DNA of 64,000 nucleotides from Phytohabitans suffuscus. GTDB lineage: Bacteria > Actinomycetota > Actinomycetes > Mycobacteriales > Micromonosporaceae. Position numbers and translations under genes: made by a program. The notes under the pieces are model-generated. The model was not told the origin of the DNA. It ran no database searches and saw only the letters and a list, made by a program, of their open reading frames with translations. The stretch spans positions 1,488,001 to 1,552,000 of the forward strand of contig NZ_AP022871.1 of the NCBI RefSeq assembly GCF_011764565.1, written 5' to 3'. This document shows, in pieces, positions 35,903 through 44,364 of the stretch (position 1 is the first letter of the stretch; every line of letters starts with the position of its first letter).

Positions 35903-38900
35903 TCAGCTGGCGAGGACGCGTTCGCAGGCGGCGCGCGACCTCCTCGCCGTGCGCAGGTAGTAGTCGAGGAACTCGCCCGGGTCGTTGCCGTCGAGCAGGC
36001 GCACCACGCCGGCGAGGTCGACGCCGTGTCGCGGCAGCTGGTCGGTGGGGCGGCCACGGACCAGGGTCAGCGCGTTGCGCACGCGGGCCGCGAGCGTCCA
36101 GCCGGCGGCCATCGCCTCGGCGTCGGCGGGGTTGACCAGGCCGGCGTCGCGGGCGGCGGAGAGCGCGTCGAGGGTGCGGGTGCAGCGCAGCTCGGGCACC
36201 GCGTGCGCGTGGCGCAGCTGCACCAGCTGCACCGCCCACTCCACATCGGCCAGTCCGCCGCGGCCGAGCTTGGCGTGGGTGGCCGGGTCGGCGCCGCGGG
36301 GCAGCCGCTCGGTCTCCACCCGCGCCTTGATCCGGCGGATCTCGGTCACCTGCTCGCGGGTCAGGCCGTGCCCGGGGTAGCGCACCGTGTCGGCGAGCGC
36401 CTCGAACTCGCGGCCCAGCGCCTCGTCGCCGGCGACCCAGCGGGCGCGCAGCAGTGCCTGCGCCTCCCACACCTTCGACCACCGGGCGTAGTACTGGGCG
36501 TAGGCGGCGAGGCTGCGCACCAGCGGTCCCTGGCGCCCCTCCGGTCGCAGGTCGGCGTCGACGCCGAGCGGCGGGTCCGGTGCCGGGCGCCCGAGCTGGG
36601 CCCGCAGCTGCTCGGCGATCGCGTGTGCGGCGGCGCTGGCGGCGTCTTCCGGTACGCCGTACGGCGGGGCGTAGACGAAGAGCACGTCGGCGTCGGACGG
36701 ATAGCTCATCTCGTAGCCGCCGAGCCGGCCCATGCCGATGATGGCGAAGCGCAGTCCGGGCATCTCCGGCACCGAGGCGCGCGCGGCCCGCAGCGCGGCG
36801 GCGAGCGTCGCGTCGGCCACACGGGACAGTGCACTCCCGACGGACGTGATGTCGACCGGCTGGGCCGGCGCGAGCGTGCCGGCGTTGGCGAGCACGTCGG
36901 CGCAGGCCACGCGGAACAGCTCGCGGCGGCGCAGCGCGCGCACCGCACCGATCGCCTCCTGGGCGTCGGCGTGCCGCTCGGCCGCCGCGATGGCCCCCTC
37001 GCGCAGCACCTCGCGCGGGCGCGGCACCAGCTCCCCGTCGTCGGCCAGCAGGCGCAGCGCCTCGGGGTCGCGGGCGAGCAGGTCGGCCGCGTACCGGGAC
37101 AGGCCCAGCACCCGCGCCAGCCGCAGCGCCACCGGGCCCTCGTCGCGCAGCAGCCGCAGGTACCACGGTGTGCTGCCGAGCTTGTCGGAGACCTGGCGGT
37201 AGCTGAGCAGGCCGCGGTCCGGCTCGGGCGCGTCGGCGAACTCCTGCAGCAGCACCGGCAGCAGCGTCCGCTGGATCGCCGCGGTGCGGGACAGGCCGCC
37301 GGTGAGCGCCTCGATGTGACGCAGCGCGGTGGTCGGCTCGAAGCCCAGGACCCGCAGGCGCTTGGCGGCCGACTCGGGCACCATGCGCAGCCCTTCGGCC
37401 GGCACCCGGGCCACCGCCTCCAGCAGCGGGCGGTAGAGCAGCTTGGCGTGCAGGCGCCGGACCTCGGCGGCGTGCGAGACCCAGTCGGCGCGGAACGACT
37501 CGACCGCCTCGCGCCCCGGCGCGGCCCCGCTTGCCGGCGCCCCCTCCGCTCCCGCGGCACCGCCGATCCCGCTCGTCAGGGCCCGTTCCGCTCGTGCGGC
37601 ACCGCTGGGCCCGGCGCCGTCCGTCCTCGCCTTCTCGCTCCGCGGATCGGCGGTCGCCCGACCCGCGGGACCGTAGCCCAGGGCGTGCGCGAGCCAGCGG
37701 ACGGCGGCCGGGTCGGTGGGGACCGTGTGGGTGCGGCGCAGCGCCTGCAGCTGGAGCCGGTGCTCGACGGCGCGCAGGAAGCGGTAGCCGCGCAGCAGCG
37801 CCTCGCCGTCCGCACGCCCCACGTAGCCACCGGCCACCAGCGCGCGGAGCGCGGTCAGCGTGCCGGGGACGCGCAGCGACTCGTCCACCCGGCCGTGCAC
37901 GAGCTGGAGCAGCTGCACCGCGAACTCGATGTCGCGCAGCCCGCCCGGCCCGCGCTTGATCTCGCGGTCCAGCTCGCGCGGGGGCACGCTGTCGATGATC
38001 TTGCGGCGCATCGCGCGCACGTCTTCGACCGCCTCGGGGCGCTCGGCGGCGTGCCACACCAGCGGGGCGAGCTGGTCGATCCACTCCCGGGCCAGCTCCG
38101 CGTCGCCGGCCGCCGGCCGGGCCTTGAGCAGCGCCTGGAACTCCCAGGTGCGGGCCCACCGCCGGTAGTACGACAGGTGGCTGGCAAGCGTGCGCACCAG
38201 CGGGCCGCGGCTCCCCTCCGGGCGCAGCGCGGCGTCGACCTGCCACGCGACCTGCCCGCAGATCGCGATCAGCCGGGCCGCGACGGTGGTACCGGCGGCG
38301 AGGTCGGCGTCGGTCGCGGCCACGAAGATGACGTCCACATCGGACACGTAGTTGAGCTCGTTGCCGCCGCACTTGCCCATGGCGACGACCGCCAGCCGCG
38401 GCGGCTCGGTGCCCGGGGCCAGCTCGCCGACCGCGATGCCGTACGCCGCGTCGAGCGTCGCGTCGGCCAGCGCCGACAGCGCCGCCATCGTCTGCTCCAG
38501 GCCGCGCCCGCCGGTCAGGTCGGCCGCCGCGATCCGCAGCAGGGCCAGCCGGTACGCGGTGCGCAGCGCGGGCACCGTGGCCGCGGACAGGTGCAGCCCG
38601 CTGTCGCCGTTGGGCGCCACGCCGTCCTTGCCGGTGATCAGCGCGCTCCAGTGGCCCGGGTTGGCGACGAGGTGGTCGCCGAGCGCGGACGACGCCCCGA
38701 GCACCGCCACCAGCCGGCGGCGCAGCCCGGCGTCGGCCACCATCGTGACCAGCAGCGCCCCCTCGTGCCGCCGGTCGGCCTCGACCAGCCGGTGCAGCTG
38801 GCGCAGCGCGAGGTCCGGGTCGGCCGCCCGGGACAGCGAGGTCAGCAGCTCGCCGGCCGCCTCGTCGGTGGGCTCCTGGGTCGCCGGGTCCCACAGCCCG

Positions 38901-38995
38901 AGGCCACCGGGGCCGAGCAGCTCGGCCGCCCGGCCGAGGTCGGCGGCCAGGCCGAACCCGTATCGCGCGAGCCGCGCGCTGGACGGCCGCGTCAC
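35903..38995 (-). CDS. glnE: Bifunctional glutamine synthetase adenylyltransferase / adenylyl-tyrosine phosphorylase
   Basis: 1030 residues, a normal length. Adds or removes AMP on the GlnA tyrosine. Both nucleotidyltransferase domains are clear: N-terminal GKCGGNELNYVSDVDVIF (about residues 208-225) and C-terminal GRLGGYEMSYPSDADVLF (about 755-772). Each is followed by its KRGPGGLRDIEF or GRGGLADVEW helical-domain motif. An alanine/glycine-rich linker of about 50 residues (near 435-490) interrupts the first HD-like region and is probably a lineage-specific insertion. The start GTG 38995 overlaps the amidotransferase stop by one base. Confidence 0.97.
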   Translation of the reverse strand: MTRPSSARLARYGFGLAADLGRAAELLGPGGLGLWDPATQEPTDEAAGELLTSLSRAADPDLALRQLHRLVEADRRHEGALLVTMVADAGLRRRLVAVLGASSALGDHLVANPGHWSALITGKDGVAPNGDSGLHLSAATVPALRTAYRLALLRIAAADLTGGRGLEQTMAALSALADATLDAAYGIAVGELAPGTEPPRLAVVAMGKCGGNELNYVSDVDVIFVAATDADLAAGTTVAARLIAICGQVAWQVDAALRPEGSRGPLVRTLASHLSYYRRWARTWEFQALLKARPAAGDAELAREWIDQLAPLVWHAAERPEAVEDVRAMRRKIIDSVPPRELDREIKRGPGGLRDIEFAVQLLQLVHGRVDESLRVPGTLTALRALVAGGYVGRADGEALLRGYRFLRAVEHRLQLQALRRTHTVPTDPAAVRWLAHALGYGPAGRATADPRSEKARTDGAGPSGAARAERALTSGIGGAAGAEGAPASGAAPGREAVESFRADWVSHAAEVRRLHAKLLYRPLLEAVARVPAEGLRMVPESAAKRLRVLGFEPTTALRHIEALTGGLSRTAAIQRTLLPVLLQEFADAPEPDRGLLSYRQVSDKLGSTPWYLRLLRDEGPVALRLARVLGLSRYAADLLARDPEALRLLADDGELVPRPREVLREGAIAAAERHADAQEAIGAVRALRRRELFRVACADVLANAGTLAPAQPVDITSVGSALSRVADATLAAALRAARASVPEMPGLRFAIIGMGRLGGYEMSYPSDADVLFVYAPPYGVPEDAASAAAHAIAEQLRAQLGRPAPDPPLGVDADLRPEGRQGPLVRSLAAYAQYYARWSKVWEAQALLRARWVAGDEALGREFEALADTVRYPGHGLTREQVTEIRRIKARVETERLPRGADPATHAKLGRGGLADVEWAVQLVQLRHAHAVPELRCTRTLDALSAARDAGLVNPADAEAMAAGWTLAARVRNALTLVRGRPTDQLPRHGVDLAGVVRLLDGNDPGEFLDYYLRTARRSRAACERVLAS

Positions 38996-39729
38996 TACTG
39001 GCCCAGCAGCGGCAGCGGGCGGCGGGCGTCGCTCAGCTCACCGAGCGCCAGCGCCGCGAACCGGGCCGCGAACGGCTGCCACACCTCCTCGATGTCGACC
39101 ATCACCGCGTCGCAGGCGGCGACGATCTCCTCGGGGTCGTAGCCCTCCGGGGCGCTGCGCGCCCATTCCGCGATCATCGGGGTGTCGCACTCGATGTGGA
39201 ACTGCAGCGCCCAGGCCCGCTCCCCCATCCGGAACGCCTGGTGCGGGTAGCGCGTCGAGGCGGCCAGCAGCACCGCGCCGGCGGGCAGCTCGGTGATCTC
39301 GTCGAGGTGCCACTGCAGCACGTCCGGCGCCAGCGGCACGTACCGGAACAGCGTGTCGGTCTCCGCGGCGTCCCGCCGGCCGACCAGCGCCGGCCCGATC
39401 TCCGGCCCGGCGGCGCTGCGCTCGACCGCCCCGCCGTGCGCGGTCGCCATCAGCTGCGCGCCGAGGCAGATCGCCAGCGTGGGTACGCCGTTGCGGGTCG
39501 CCTTGCGCAGCAGCGCCTCCACACCGTCGAACCACGGCGGGCGGGGCGGGTATGCGGACTGGTCACCGCCCAGCACCACCAGGGCGACGAACCCCTCGAG
39601 GTCGGCCGGAAGCGGGTCGCCCGCGTAGGGCCGCACGACCGACAGGGCCAGGCCCGCCTCGGTCAGCCACTCCCCCAGCCGTCGCGCGTCGTCGGTCGGG
39701 TCGTTTTCGATCACCAGCGCCGTGCTCAC
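38995..39729 (-). CDS. Type 1 (class I) glutamine amidotransferase-like protein
   Basis: 244 residues from GTG 39729. The triad region is visible: nucleophile cysteine in TLAICLGAQLMA and histidine in WALQFHIECD, with GGDQSAYPPRPPW as the family loop. GuaA-like amidotransferase domains of this stand-alone type release ammonia from glutamine or cleave gamma-glutamyl compounds. Overlapping and upstream of glnE, so an operon with it and a link to glutamine metabolism are plausible. The exact substrate is unknown. Confidence 0.88.
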   Translation of the reverse strand: MSTALVIENDPTDDARRLGEWLTEAGLALSVVRPYAGDPLPADLEGFVALVVLGGDQSAYPPRPPWFDGVEALLRKATRNGVPTLAICLGAQLMATAHGGAVERSAAGPEIGPALVGRRDAAETDTLFRYVPLAPDVLQWHLDEITELPAGAVLLAASTRYPHQAFRMGERAWALQFHIECDTPMIAEWARSAPEGYDPEEIVAACDAVMVDIEEVWQPFAARFAALALGELSDARRPLPLLGQ

Positions 39730-39792
39730 GTACCTGAGGCTATCCCGGGCTCCACCGGCTGGCTCGCTCCGCCCGCGCCGTACCCTCGTTGG

Positions 39793-40713
39793 GTGAGTGC
39801 CGTCCTTCCCGCCGCCCTGCGTCCGGGTGACACCGTGATGCTCGTCTCGCCGAGCGGGCCCACGAAGCCCGAGCGGGTGGCCCGCGGCGTCGAGCTGCTG
39901 ACCGGCTGGGGCCTGCGCCCGGTGCTCGCACCCAACGCGTACGCGCGGCAGGGCTACTTCGCCGGCGCCGACGCCCTGCGCGCCGCCGACCTCAACGCCG
40001 CCTTCGCCGACCCGGAGGTGCGCGGCATCCTGTGCACCCGCGGCGGGTACGGCGCCCAGCGGATCGTGGACGACATCGACATGGCCGCGGTCCGGTGCGA
40101 CCCAAAGGTGGTGGCCGGCTTCTCCGACATCACCGCGCTGCAGCTCGCGCTCTGGCGTGGCGCCCGACTGGCCACAGTGCACGGTCCCGGCGCGGCCTGG
40201 CTCGACGCGCGGACCCCGCCGGTGTCGGGCGAGTCGCTGCGCGCCGCGCTGATGGGCACCGGGCCGGTCGTGATCAAGCGCGTGGAGACCGAGGAGACCG
40301 CGCCCGTGGTGGTGCCCGGCACGGCGACGGGCCCGCTGATCGGCGGCAACCTCAGCCTCATCGTGTCCTCTGTGGGCACTCCCGACTTCCCCGACCTGCG
40401 CGGCGCGATCCTGCTCGTGGAAGACGTGGCCGAAGCACCGTACAAAGTGGACCGCATGCTCACCCACCTGCGCCGCGCCGGCGCGCTCGACGCGGTGGCG
40501 GGCGTCGCGGTCGGGCAGTTCACCGACTGCGCCGACGGCTGGGACGTGACCGTGGCCGACGTGCTGGCCGAGCGCCTGGGCGGGCTGGGCGTGCCGGTGC
40601 TGGGCGGCCTGCCCGTCGGCCACGGCACCGGGCAGCTCACCGTGCCGGTCGGCACCCCGGCCACCCTGGACGCGGACGCCGGGGTGCTGACCGTGTCGCC
40701 GGGTGTGACGTGA
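39793..40713 (+). CDS. ldcA: S66 family LD-carboxypeptidase (muramoyltetrapeptide carboxypeptidase)
   Basis: 306 residues from GTG 39793. Peptidase S66 signatures: ALRPGDTVMLVSPSGP, the nucleophile-serine loop ILCTRGGYGAQRIVDDID, and later FSDITALQLALW, GPLIGGNLSLI and LLVEDVAEAPYKVDRML with the Glu and His positions expected (VGHGTGQLTVPVG). It removes the terminal D-alanine from murein tetrapeptides during cell-wall recycling. Divergent from the glnE operon with 63 bases between. Confidence 0.92.
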   Translation: MSAVLPAALRPGDTVMLVSPSGPTKPERVARGVELLTGWGLRPVLAPNAYARQGYFAGADALRAADLNAAFADPEVRGILCTRGGYGAQRIVDDIDMAAVRCDPKVVAGFSDITALQLALWRGARLATVHGPGAAWLDARTPPVSGESLRAALMGTGPVVIKRVETEETAPVVVPGTATGPLIGGNLSLIVSSVGTPDFPDLRGAILLVEDVAEAPYKVDRMLTHLRRAGALDAVAGVAVGQFTDCADGWDVTVADVLAERLGGLGVPVLGGLPVGHGTGQLTVPVGTPATLDADAGVLTVSPGVT

Positions 40714-40807
40714 CAGTCATTTTGTCCGTGGCCGGTCGGCCGCCGCGCGGAGCAGGCTGAGAGGTGAGTGGGAGACCCCCACCGTTCTCCTCAGGGAGGT
40801 GGGTCGC

Positions 40808-41227
40808 ATGACTGCGCCCGCAATCGAGCAACACCCCGACATCGCCGCGCTGAGGGCCCGGTACGACCGGGCGGCGCAGACCCCGACCGCACAGCTGGTC
40901 GAGGGCCTGACCCTGCTCGCCGGCCTGTACCTGGCGATGTCGCCGTGGGTCGTCGGCTTCACGGACCACGGCAGCCTGGCCGCGAGCAACCTCTTCTCCG
41001 GGGTCGCGATCGCGCTGCTGGCCCTCGGCTTCGCGTCCGCGTACGGCCGCACGCACGGCATCGCCTGGGTCACCCCGGTGATCGGCGTCTGGACGATCGT
41101 GGCGCCGTGGCTGACCAGCGGCCCGACGGCCGACGCCTCGGCGGTCACCAGCACGGTGATCACGGGTGCCCTGGCGGCGCTCTTCGGCCTCGGCATGCTC
41201 ACGATGGGCATGCGCCGCCGGGCGTGA
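40808..41227 (+). CDS. SPW repeat membrane protein
   Basis: 139 residues; ATG 40808 follows GGGAGGTGGGTCGC. Four hydrophobic helices are predicted in two SPW-type repeats: LAGLYLAMSPWVVGFTD contains the SPW itself, and GVWTIVAPWLTSG is the second, degenerate copy. The rest is cytoplasmic. SPW proteins are of unknown function and common in actinomycetes and cyanobacteria. Confidence 0.9.
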   Translation: MTAPAIEQHPDIAALRARYDRAAQTPTAQLVEGLTLLAGLYLAMSPWVVGFTDHGSLAASNLFSGVAIALLALGFASAYGRTHGIAWVTPVIGVWTIVAPWLTSGPTADASAVTSTVITGALAALFGLGMLTMGMRRRA

Positions 41228-41597
41228 CACCGCCCTCTGTTCGCGACGTTCGTTGACACGCGGCCCGAGGGATCGGTCGCGGGTGATCGTGGACGCGAGC
41301 CGCCCCGGAGCGGTCCACGATCACCCGCCGACAACCGAACATCCGGCTTCTGGACCGAGAGTCGCGCACCGCGGCATCGCCGTTCGACCAATGTGGACAG
41401 ACCGCAAACCCCGACGGCGAACGGTCTCCACAGAGCCTCCGGTTCGTCCTCGATGGATCCCTGAGGTCCGCGTGATCGCGGACCTCAGCCGCGGAAAGGT
41501 CCGGAGGTGGGGAGCGCGGAGGGTGAGGCCGCGGGAGCGACGGTCCGGACCACGACGGAGATCGCGGTAGCTCACATCAATGCCGGGCCCAGGAGGC
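41228..41597. other. 370-bp non-coding gap with two perfect hairpins
   Basis: No gene seen. There is a 16-bp inverted repeat at 41279-41294 with 41313-41328 (GCGGGTGATCGTGGAC arms) and a 12-bp one at 41461-41472 with 41477-41488 (CTGAGGTCCGCG arms, 4-nt loop). The dispersed element copy D follows. Genes converge here, so terminator roles are reasonable. Confidence 0.6.
41511..41574 (+). repeat. Dispersed GGTCCGGACC element, copy D (full length)
   Basis: A 64-bp element that begins GGAGCGCGGAGGGTGAGGCC and ends TCGCGGTAGCTCA. It matches the copy at 55692-55755 at all but five positions. Both lie just downstream of the 3' end of a minus-strand gene and in the same orientation. The centre is the perfect palindrome GGTCCGGACC. 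Confidence 0.8.
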
Positions 41598-42122
41598 TCA
41601 GGCCCAGGAGGCGATGTCGAGGTCGGCGGCGGCGAGCCGGCGCGGGGGTGCTGGCTCGCCCGTGGCCGACAGGGACTCGATGCGGTCGGTGCGGAAGGCG
41701 CGGACCGCGTCGCGCAGGCGGCACCAGGCGACCAGGTACCAGTGGCCGTGGCCCGCTTCTCCGGGGTCTGGTGGCCGCCTGGCGGGTCCGGCAAGCGACC
41801 ACCAGACCCCGGAGGAGACGTAGCCGAGCGGCTCTACGCAGCGGGTGCTGGGCACGCCGTGGCGGTCGACGTAGTCGATCCGCAGGACGGTGCGGTCGTG
41901 CAGCGCGTCGGCGACCACCCGCGGCACCACCGGGGTCGGGCCGCGGGATGCCAGCTCGGCCAGCTCGCGGGCGGTCAGCAGGTCGGCGTCGGGCATCACG
42001 GGCACCAGCTTGCGCAGGACCGCGGCCGCGTCGGCGTGCAGCGGTGTGCCGGCCAGGCCGTAGAGCGCCATCGCGACCGCGACCGCCTCGGACGGGGAGA
42101 CCTCCAGGGTGCAGCGGGTCAT
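41598..42122 (-). CDS. WYL-domain protein lacking the N-terminal HTH
   Basis: 174 residues. The WYL core is recognisable: VLRIDYVDRHGVPSTRCVEP, then GHGHWYLVAWCRLRDAVRAF, with the W-Y-L triplet and following arginines. Most WYL regulators have about 320 residues with an HTH in front. Here translation starts inside what is normally the linker, and the upstream 200 bases encode no HTH in any minus-strand frame. It may be a stand-alone ligand-binding module or a truncated gene. Confidence 0.75.
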   Translation of the reverse strand: MTRCTLEVSPSEAVAVAMALYGLAGTPLHADAAAVLRKLVPVMPDADLLTARELAELASRGPTPVVPRVVADALHDRTVLRIDYVDRHGVPSTRCVEPLGYVSSGVWWSLAGPARRPPDPGEAGHGHWYLVAWCRLRDAVRAFRTDRIESLSATGEPAPPRRLAAADLDIASWA

Positions 42123-42330
42123 CCATCGACGCTACGGCCGGCACATGCGATCGAACAAGCGTTCGAAACAATTCCTGTGCGTGAGCTGGTAGCGCACGAT
42201 GCGAAACCACGCTATCCAGGCATGCCGGGCGCAGACTTTCAGCGCCTGGACAGGCTCCCCAGGGCAGCAGCCCAGGTCACGCCTCCAGCCTCGGTCGGGT
42301 ACCCCCGTTCCAAGCGATTTTGGAGGTTTC

Positions 42331-42732
42331 ATGAATAGGCCGATCACGAAGAAGGCCGCACTAACCGGACTGGCCGTGGCCGGCGTGCTGTCGGTCGGGA
42401 TCGCGGCGCCGATCGCCGCGTACGCCGCCGACCGGGACGGCCGCCCGCCGGCCGCCTCGTACGGCTACGGCAACGGCGAAGGCAACGGGTACGGCCCGAG
42501 CCGGCACGGCAACGGTGACGGCAAGGACCGGGCCGCGCACGACGCCGAGTTCGCGGCGGCGCTCGCCAAGGAGCTCGGCGTTCCGGAGGACAAGGTGGCG
42601 GAGGCGCTCAGCAAGGTGCGCGAGCAGCTGCGCCCTGAAGGCAAGCCGGGCGAGGGCCGCGGCCGTGGCGACCACGGCCCGCGCGGTGGTGGCGAGCCGC
42701 CGTCGTCCCCGGCACCGACCCCGACGAAGTAG
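42331..42732 (+). CDS. Small secreted protein, Gly/Pro-rich
   Basis: 133 residues; ATG 42331 has GGAGG seven bases ahead. Signal peptide: MNRPITKKAALTGLAVAGV, cleaved probably after AYA. The mature protein has a glycine-, asparagine- and tyrosine-rich start (YGYGNGEGNGYGPSRHG), a predicted short helix pair (EFAAALAKELGVPEDKVAEAL) and a proline/threonine-rich tail. The helical part resembles the small two-helix domain seen in other actinobacterial secreted proteins. Function unknown. It converges with glnA2. Confidence 0.8.
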   Translation: MNRPITKKAALTGLAVAGVLSVGIAAPIAAYAADRDGRPPAASYGYGNGEGNGYGPSRHGNGDGKDRAAHDAEFAAALAKELGVPEDKVAEALSKVREQLRPEGKPGEGRGRGDHGPRGGGEPPSSPAPTPTK

Positions 42733-42746
42733 CCCCCCGGGGTCAG

Positions 42747-42821
42747 GGTGACGGTCGTCCGCCCGGTCGCCGCGCTTCACCAAGCGTGTGTCGCGCCGGC
42801 TCCGGGCGGGCGACCGTCGCC
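42747..42821. terminator. Long imperfect hairpin between convergent genes
   Basis: GGTGACGGTCGTCCGCCCGG (42747-42766) pairs with CCGGGCGGGCGACCGTCGCC (42802-42821) with only two mismatches. It lies between the end of the secreted-protein gene and the end of glnA2 and probably terminates both transcripts. Confidence 0.75.
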
Positions 42822-42827
42822 GGTCTC

Positions 42828-44180
42828 TTAGAGTGCGCCCAGGTAGCGCTGCCGCTCGTACGGCGTGACCTCGCGGCGGTACTGCTCCCACTCGGCGCGC
42901 TTGTTGCGCAGGAAGAAGTCGAAGACGTGCTCGCCGAGCACCTCGGCGACCAGCTCCGAGCCGGCCATCACGTCGATCGCCTCGGAGAGGTTTTCCGGCA
43001 GCGCCTCGTAGCCCATCGCCTTTCGCTCGGCGTTGGACAGCGACCACACGTCGTCTTCCGCGCCGGGCGGCAGATCGTAGCCCTCCTCGATGCCCTTGAG
43101 GCCGGCGCCCAGCATGACCGCGAAGGCCAGGTAGGGGTTGGCCGCCGAGTCGAGGGAGCGGACCTCGACGCGGGCCGAGTTGGGCTTGCCGTACGCCGGG
43201 ACGCGGACCAAGGCGGAGCGGTTGAGGTGGCCCCAGCACACGTACGCCGGGGACTCGGTGATCCGGTCGGGCAGCGCCTGCGGGAAGAGCCGCTTGTAGG
43301 AGTTGACCCACTGGTTGGTGACCGCCGTGTACTCCCGGGCGTGCACCAGCAGGCCGGCGATGAACGCCTTGGCCACCTTGGAGAGCTTCATCGGGTCGCT
43401 CGCGTCGTGGAACGCGTTGCGCTCGCCCTCGAACAGCGACAGGTGGGTGTGCATGCCGCTGCCCGGCTGGTCGGTGAACGGCTTGGGCATGAACGTGGCC
43501 CGCACGCCGTGCGACAGCGCGACCTCCTTGACCACGTGCCGGAAGGTCATGATGTTGTCGGCGGTGGTGAGCGCGTCGGCGTAGCGCAGGTCGATCTCCT
43601 GCTGGCCGGGCGCGACCTCGTGGTGGCTGAACTCCACCGAGATGCCGATCCGCTCCAGCGCGAGCACCGCCTGGCGGCGGAAGTCGCGGGCGATCGCGTG
43701 GGTGGTGTGGTCGAAGTAGCCGCCGGCGTCGACCGGGGTGGGGATCGAGCCGTCCGAGGGGCCGTTTTCCAGCAGGAAGAACTCGATCTCGGGGTGGGTG
43801 TAGAAGGTGAAGCCCTTTTCCGCCGCCTTGGACAGCGCGCGGCGCAGCACGTGGCGCGGGTCGGCCCAGGAGCCGCTGCCGTCGGGGAGCAGGATGTCGC
43901 AGAACATCCGGGCGCTCTCGCCGCTCACCCCGCCCTCGAACGGGAAGACCTGGAACGTCGTCGGGTCGGGCATGGCGATCATGTCGGACTCGAAGACGCG
44001 GGCGAAGCCCTCGATCGCCGAGCCGTCGAAGCCGATGCCCTCGTCGAACGCCGCCTCGAGCTCGGCGGGAGCCACCGAGACGCTCTTGAGCGTGCCCAGC
44101 ACATCGGTGAACCACAACCGGACGAACCTGATGTCGCGCTCCTCCAGAGTGCGAAGCACGAACTCCTGCTGACGGTCCAC
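42828..44180 (-). CDS. glnA2: Glutamine synthetase-like protein GlnA2
   Basis: 450 residues from GTG 44180 (MDRQQEFVLRTLEERDIRF, preceded by AGGGGTT). GSI-alpha-type: FDGSAIEGFARVFESD, the ATP-binding GVRATFMPKPFTDQPGSGMH and RVEVRSLDSAANPYLAFAV are present. The adenylylation tyrosine is missing: PGAEDDVWSLSNAERKA stands where GlnA has LYDLPPEE. In Streptomyces coelicolor GlnA2 has been reported as a gamma-glutamylpolyamine synthetase, so glutamine synthesis should not be assumed. A candidate GlnR site lies 77 bases upstream. Confidence 0.95.
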   Translation of the reverse strand: MDRQQEFVLRTLEERDIRFVRLWFTDVLGTLKSVSVAPAELEAAFDEGIGFDGSAIEGFARVFESDMIAMPDPTTFQVFPFEGGVSGESARMFCDILLPDGSGSWADPRHVLRRALSKAAEKGFTFYTHPEIEFFLLENGPSDGSIPTPVDAGGYFDHTTHAIARDFRRQAVLALERIGISVEFSHHEVAPGQQEIDLRYADALTTADNIMTFRHVVKEVALSHGVRATFMPKPFTDQPGSGMHTHLSLFEGERNAFHDASDPMKLSKVAKAFIAGLLVHAREYTAVTNQWVNSYKRLFPQALPDRITESPAYVCWGHLNRSALVRVPAYGKPNSARVEVRSLDSAANPYLAFAVMLGAGLKGIEEGYDLPPGAEDDVWSLSNAERKAMGYEALPENLSEAIDVMAGSELVAEVLGEHVFDFFLRNKRAEWEQYRREVTPYERQRYLGAL

Positions 44181-44256
44181 TTCAACCCCTAGTGACGCTC
44201 TGCCGTGGTGTGGCTCTACCTGCGCAAAAGCTGGCGGATCAGTCTCCCGCCACGCC

Positions 44257-44272
44257 GTTACACCGACGTTAC
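44257..44272 (-). promoter_or_regulatory. Candidate GlnR box between glnA2 and the divergent gene
   Basis: Read on the minus strand this is GTAAC-GTCGGT-GTAAC. The first half fits gTnAc exactly. The second half, GTAAC, differs from GaAAc at one position. The distance to the glnA2 start (77 bases) fits. It is weaker than the glnA site and could also serve the divergent gene at 44365. Confidence 0.5.
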
Positions 44273-44364
44273 GTGAAGAGGGCGCCGGGCGCCGTACCGG
44301 GTCCCGGCGCAACCTGTCCGGTTCGTGGTCGTTCATACCAAACGTACGGGAGGGGACAAGCGTC

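Noticed and set aside
35825-39142. A 1105-codon open frame on the plus strand
   Set aside because: It is antisense to glnE and reads as arginine/glycine/alanine-rich shadow sequence without motifs.
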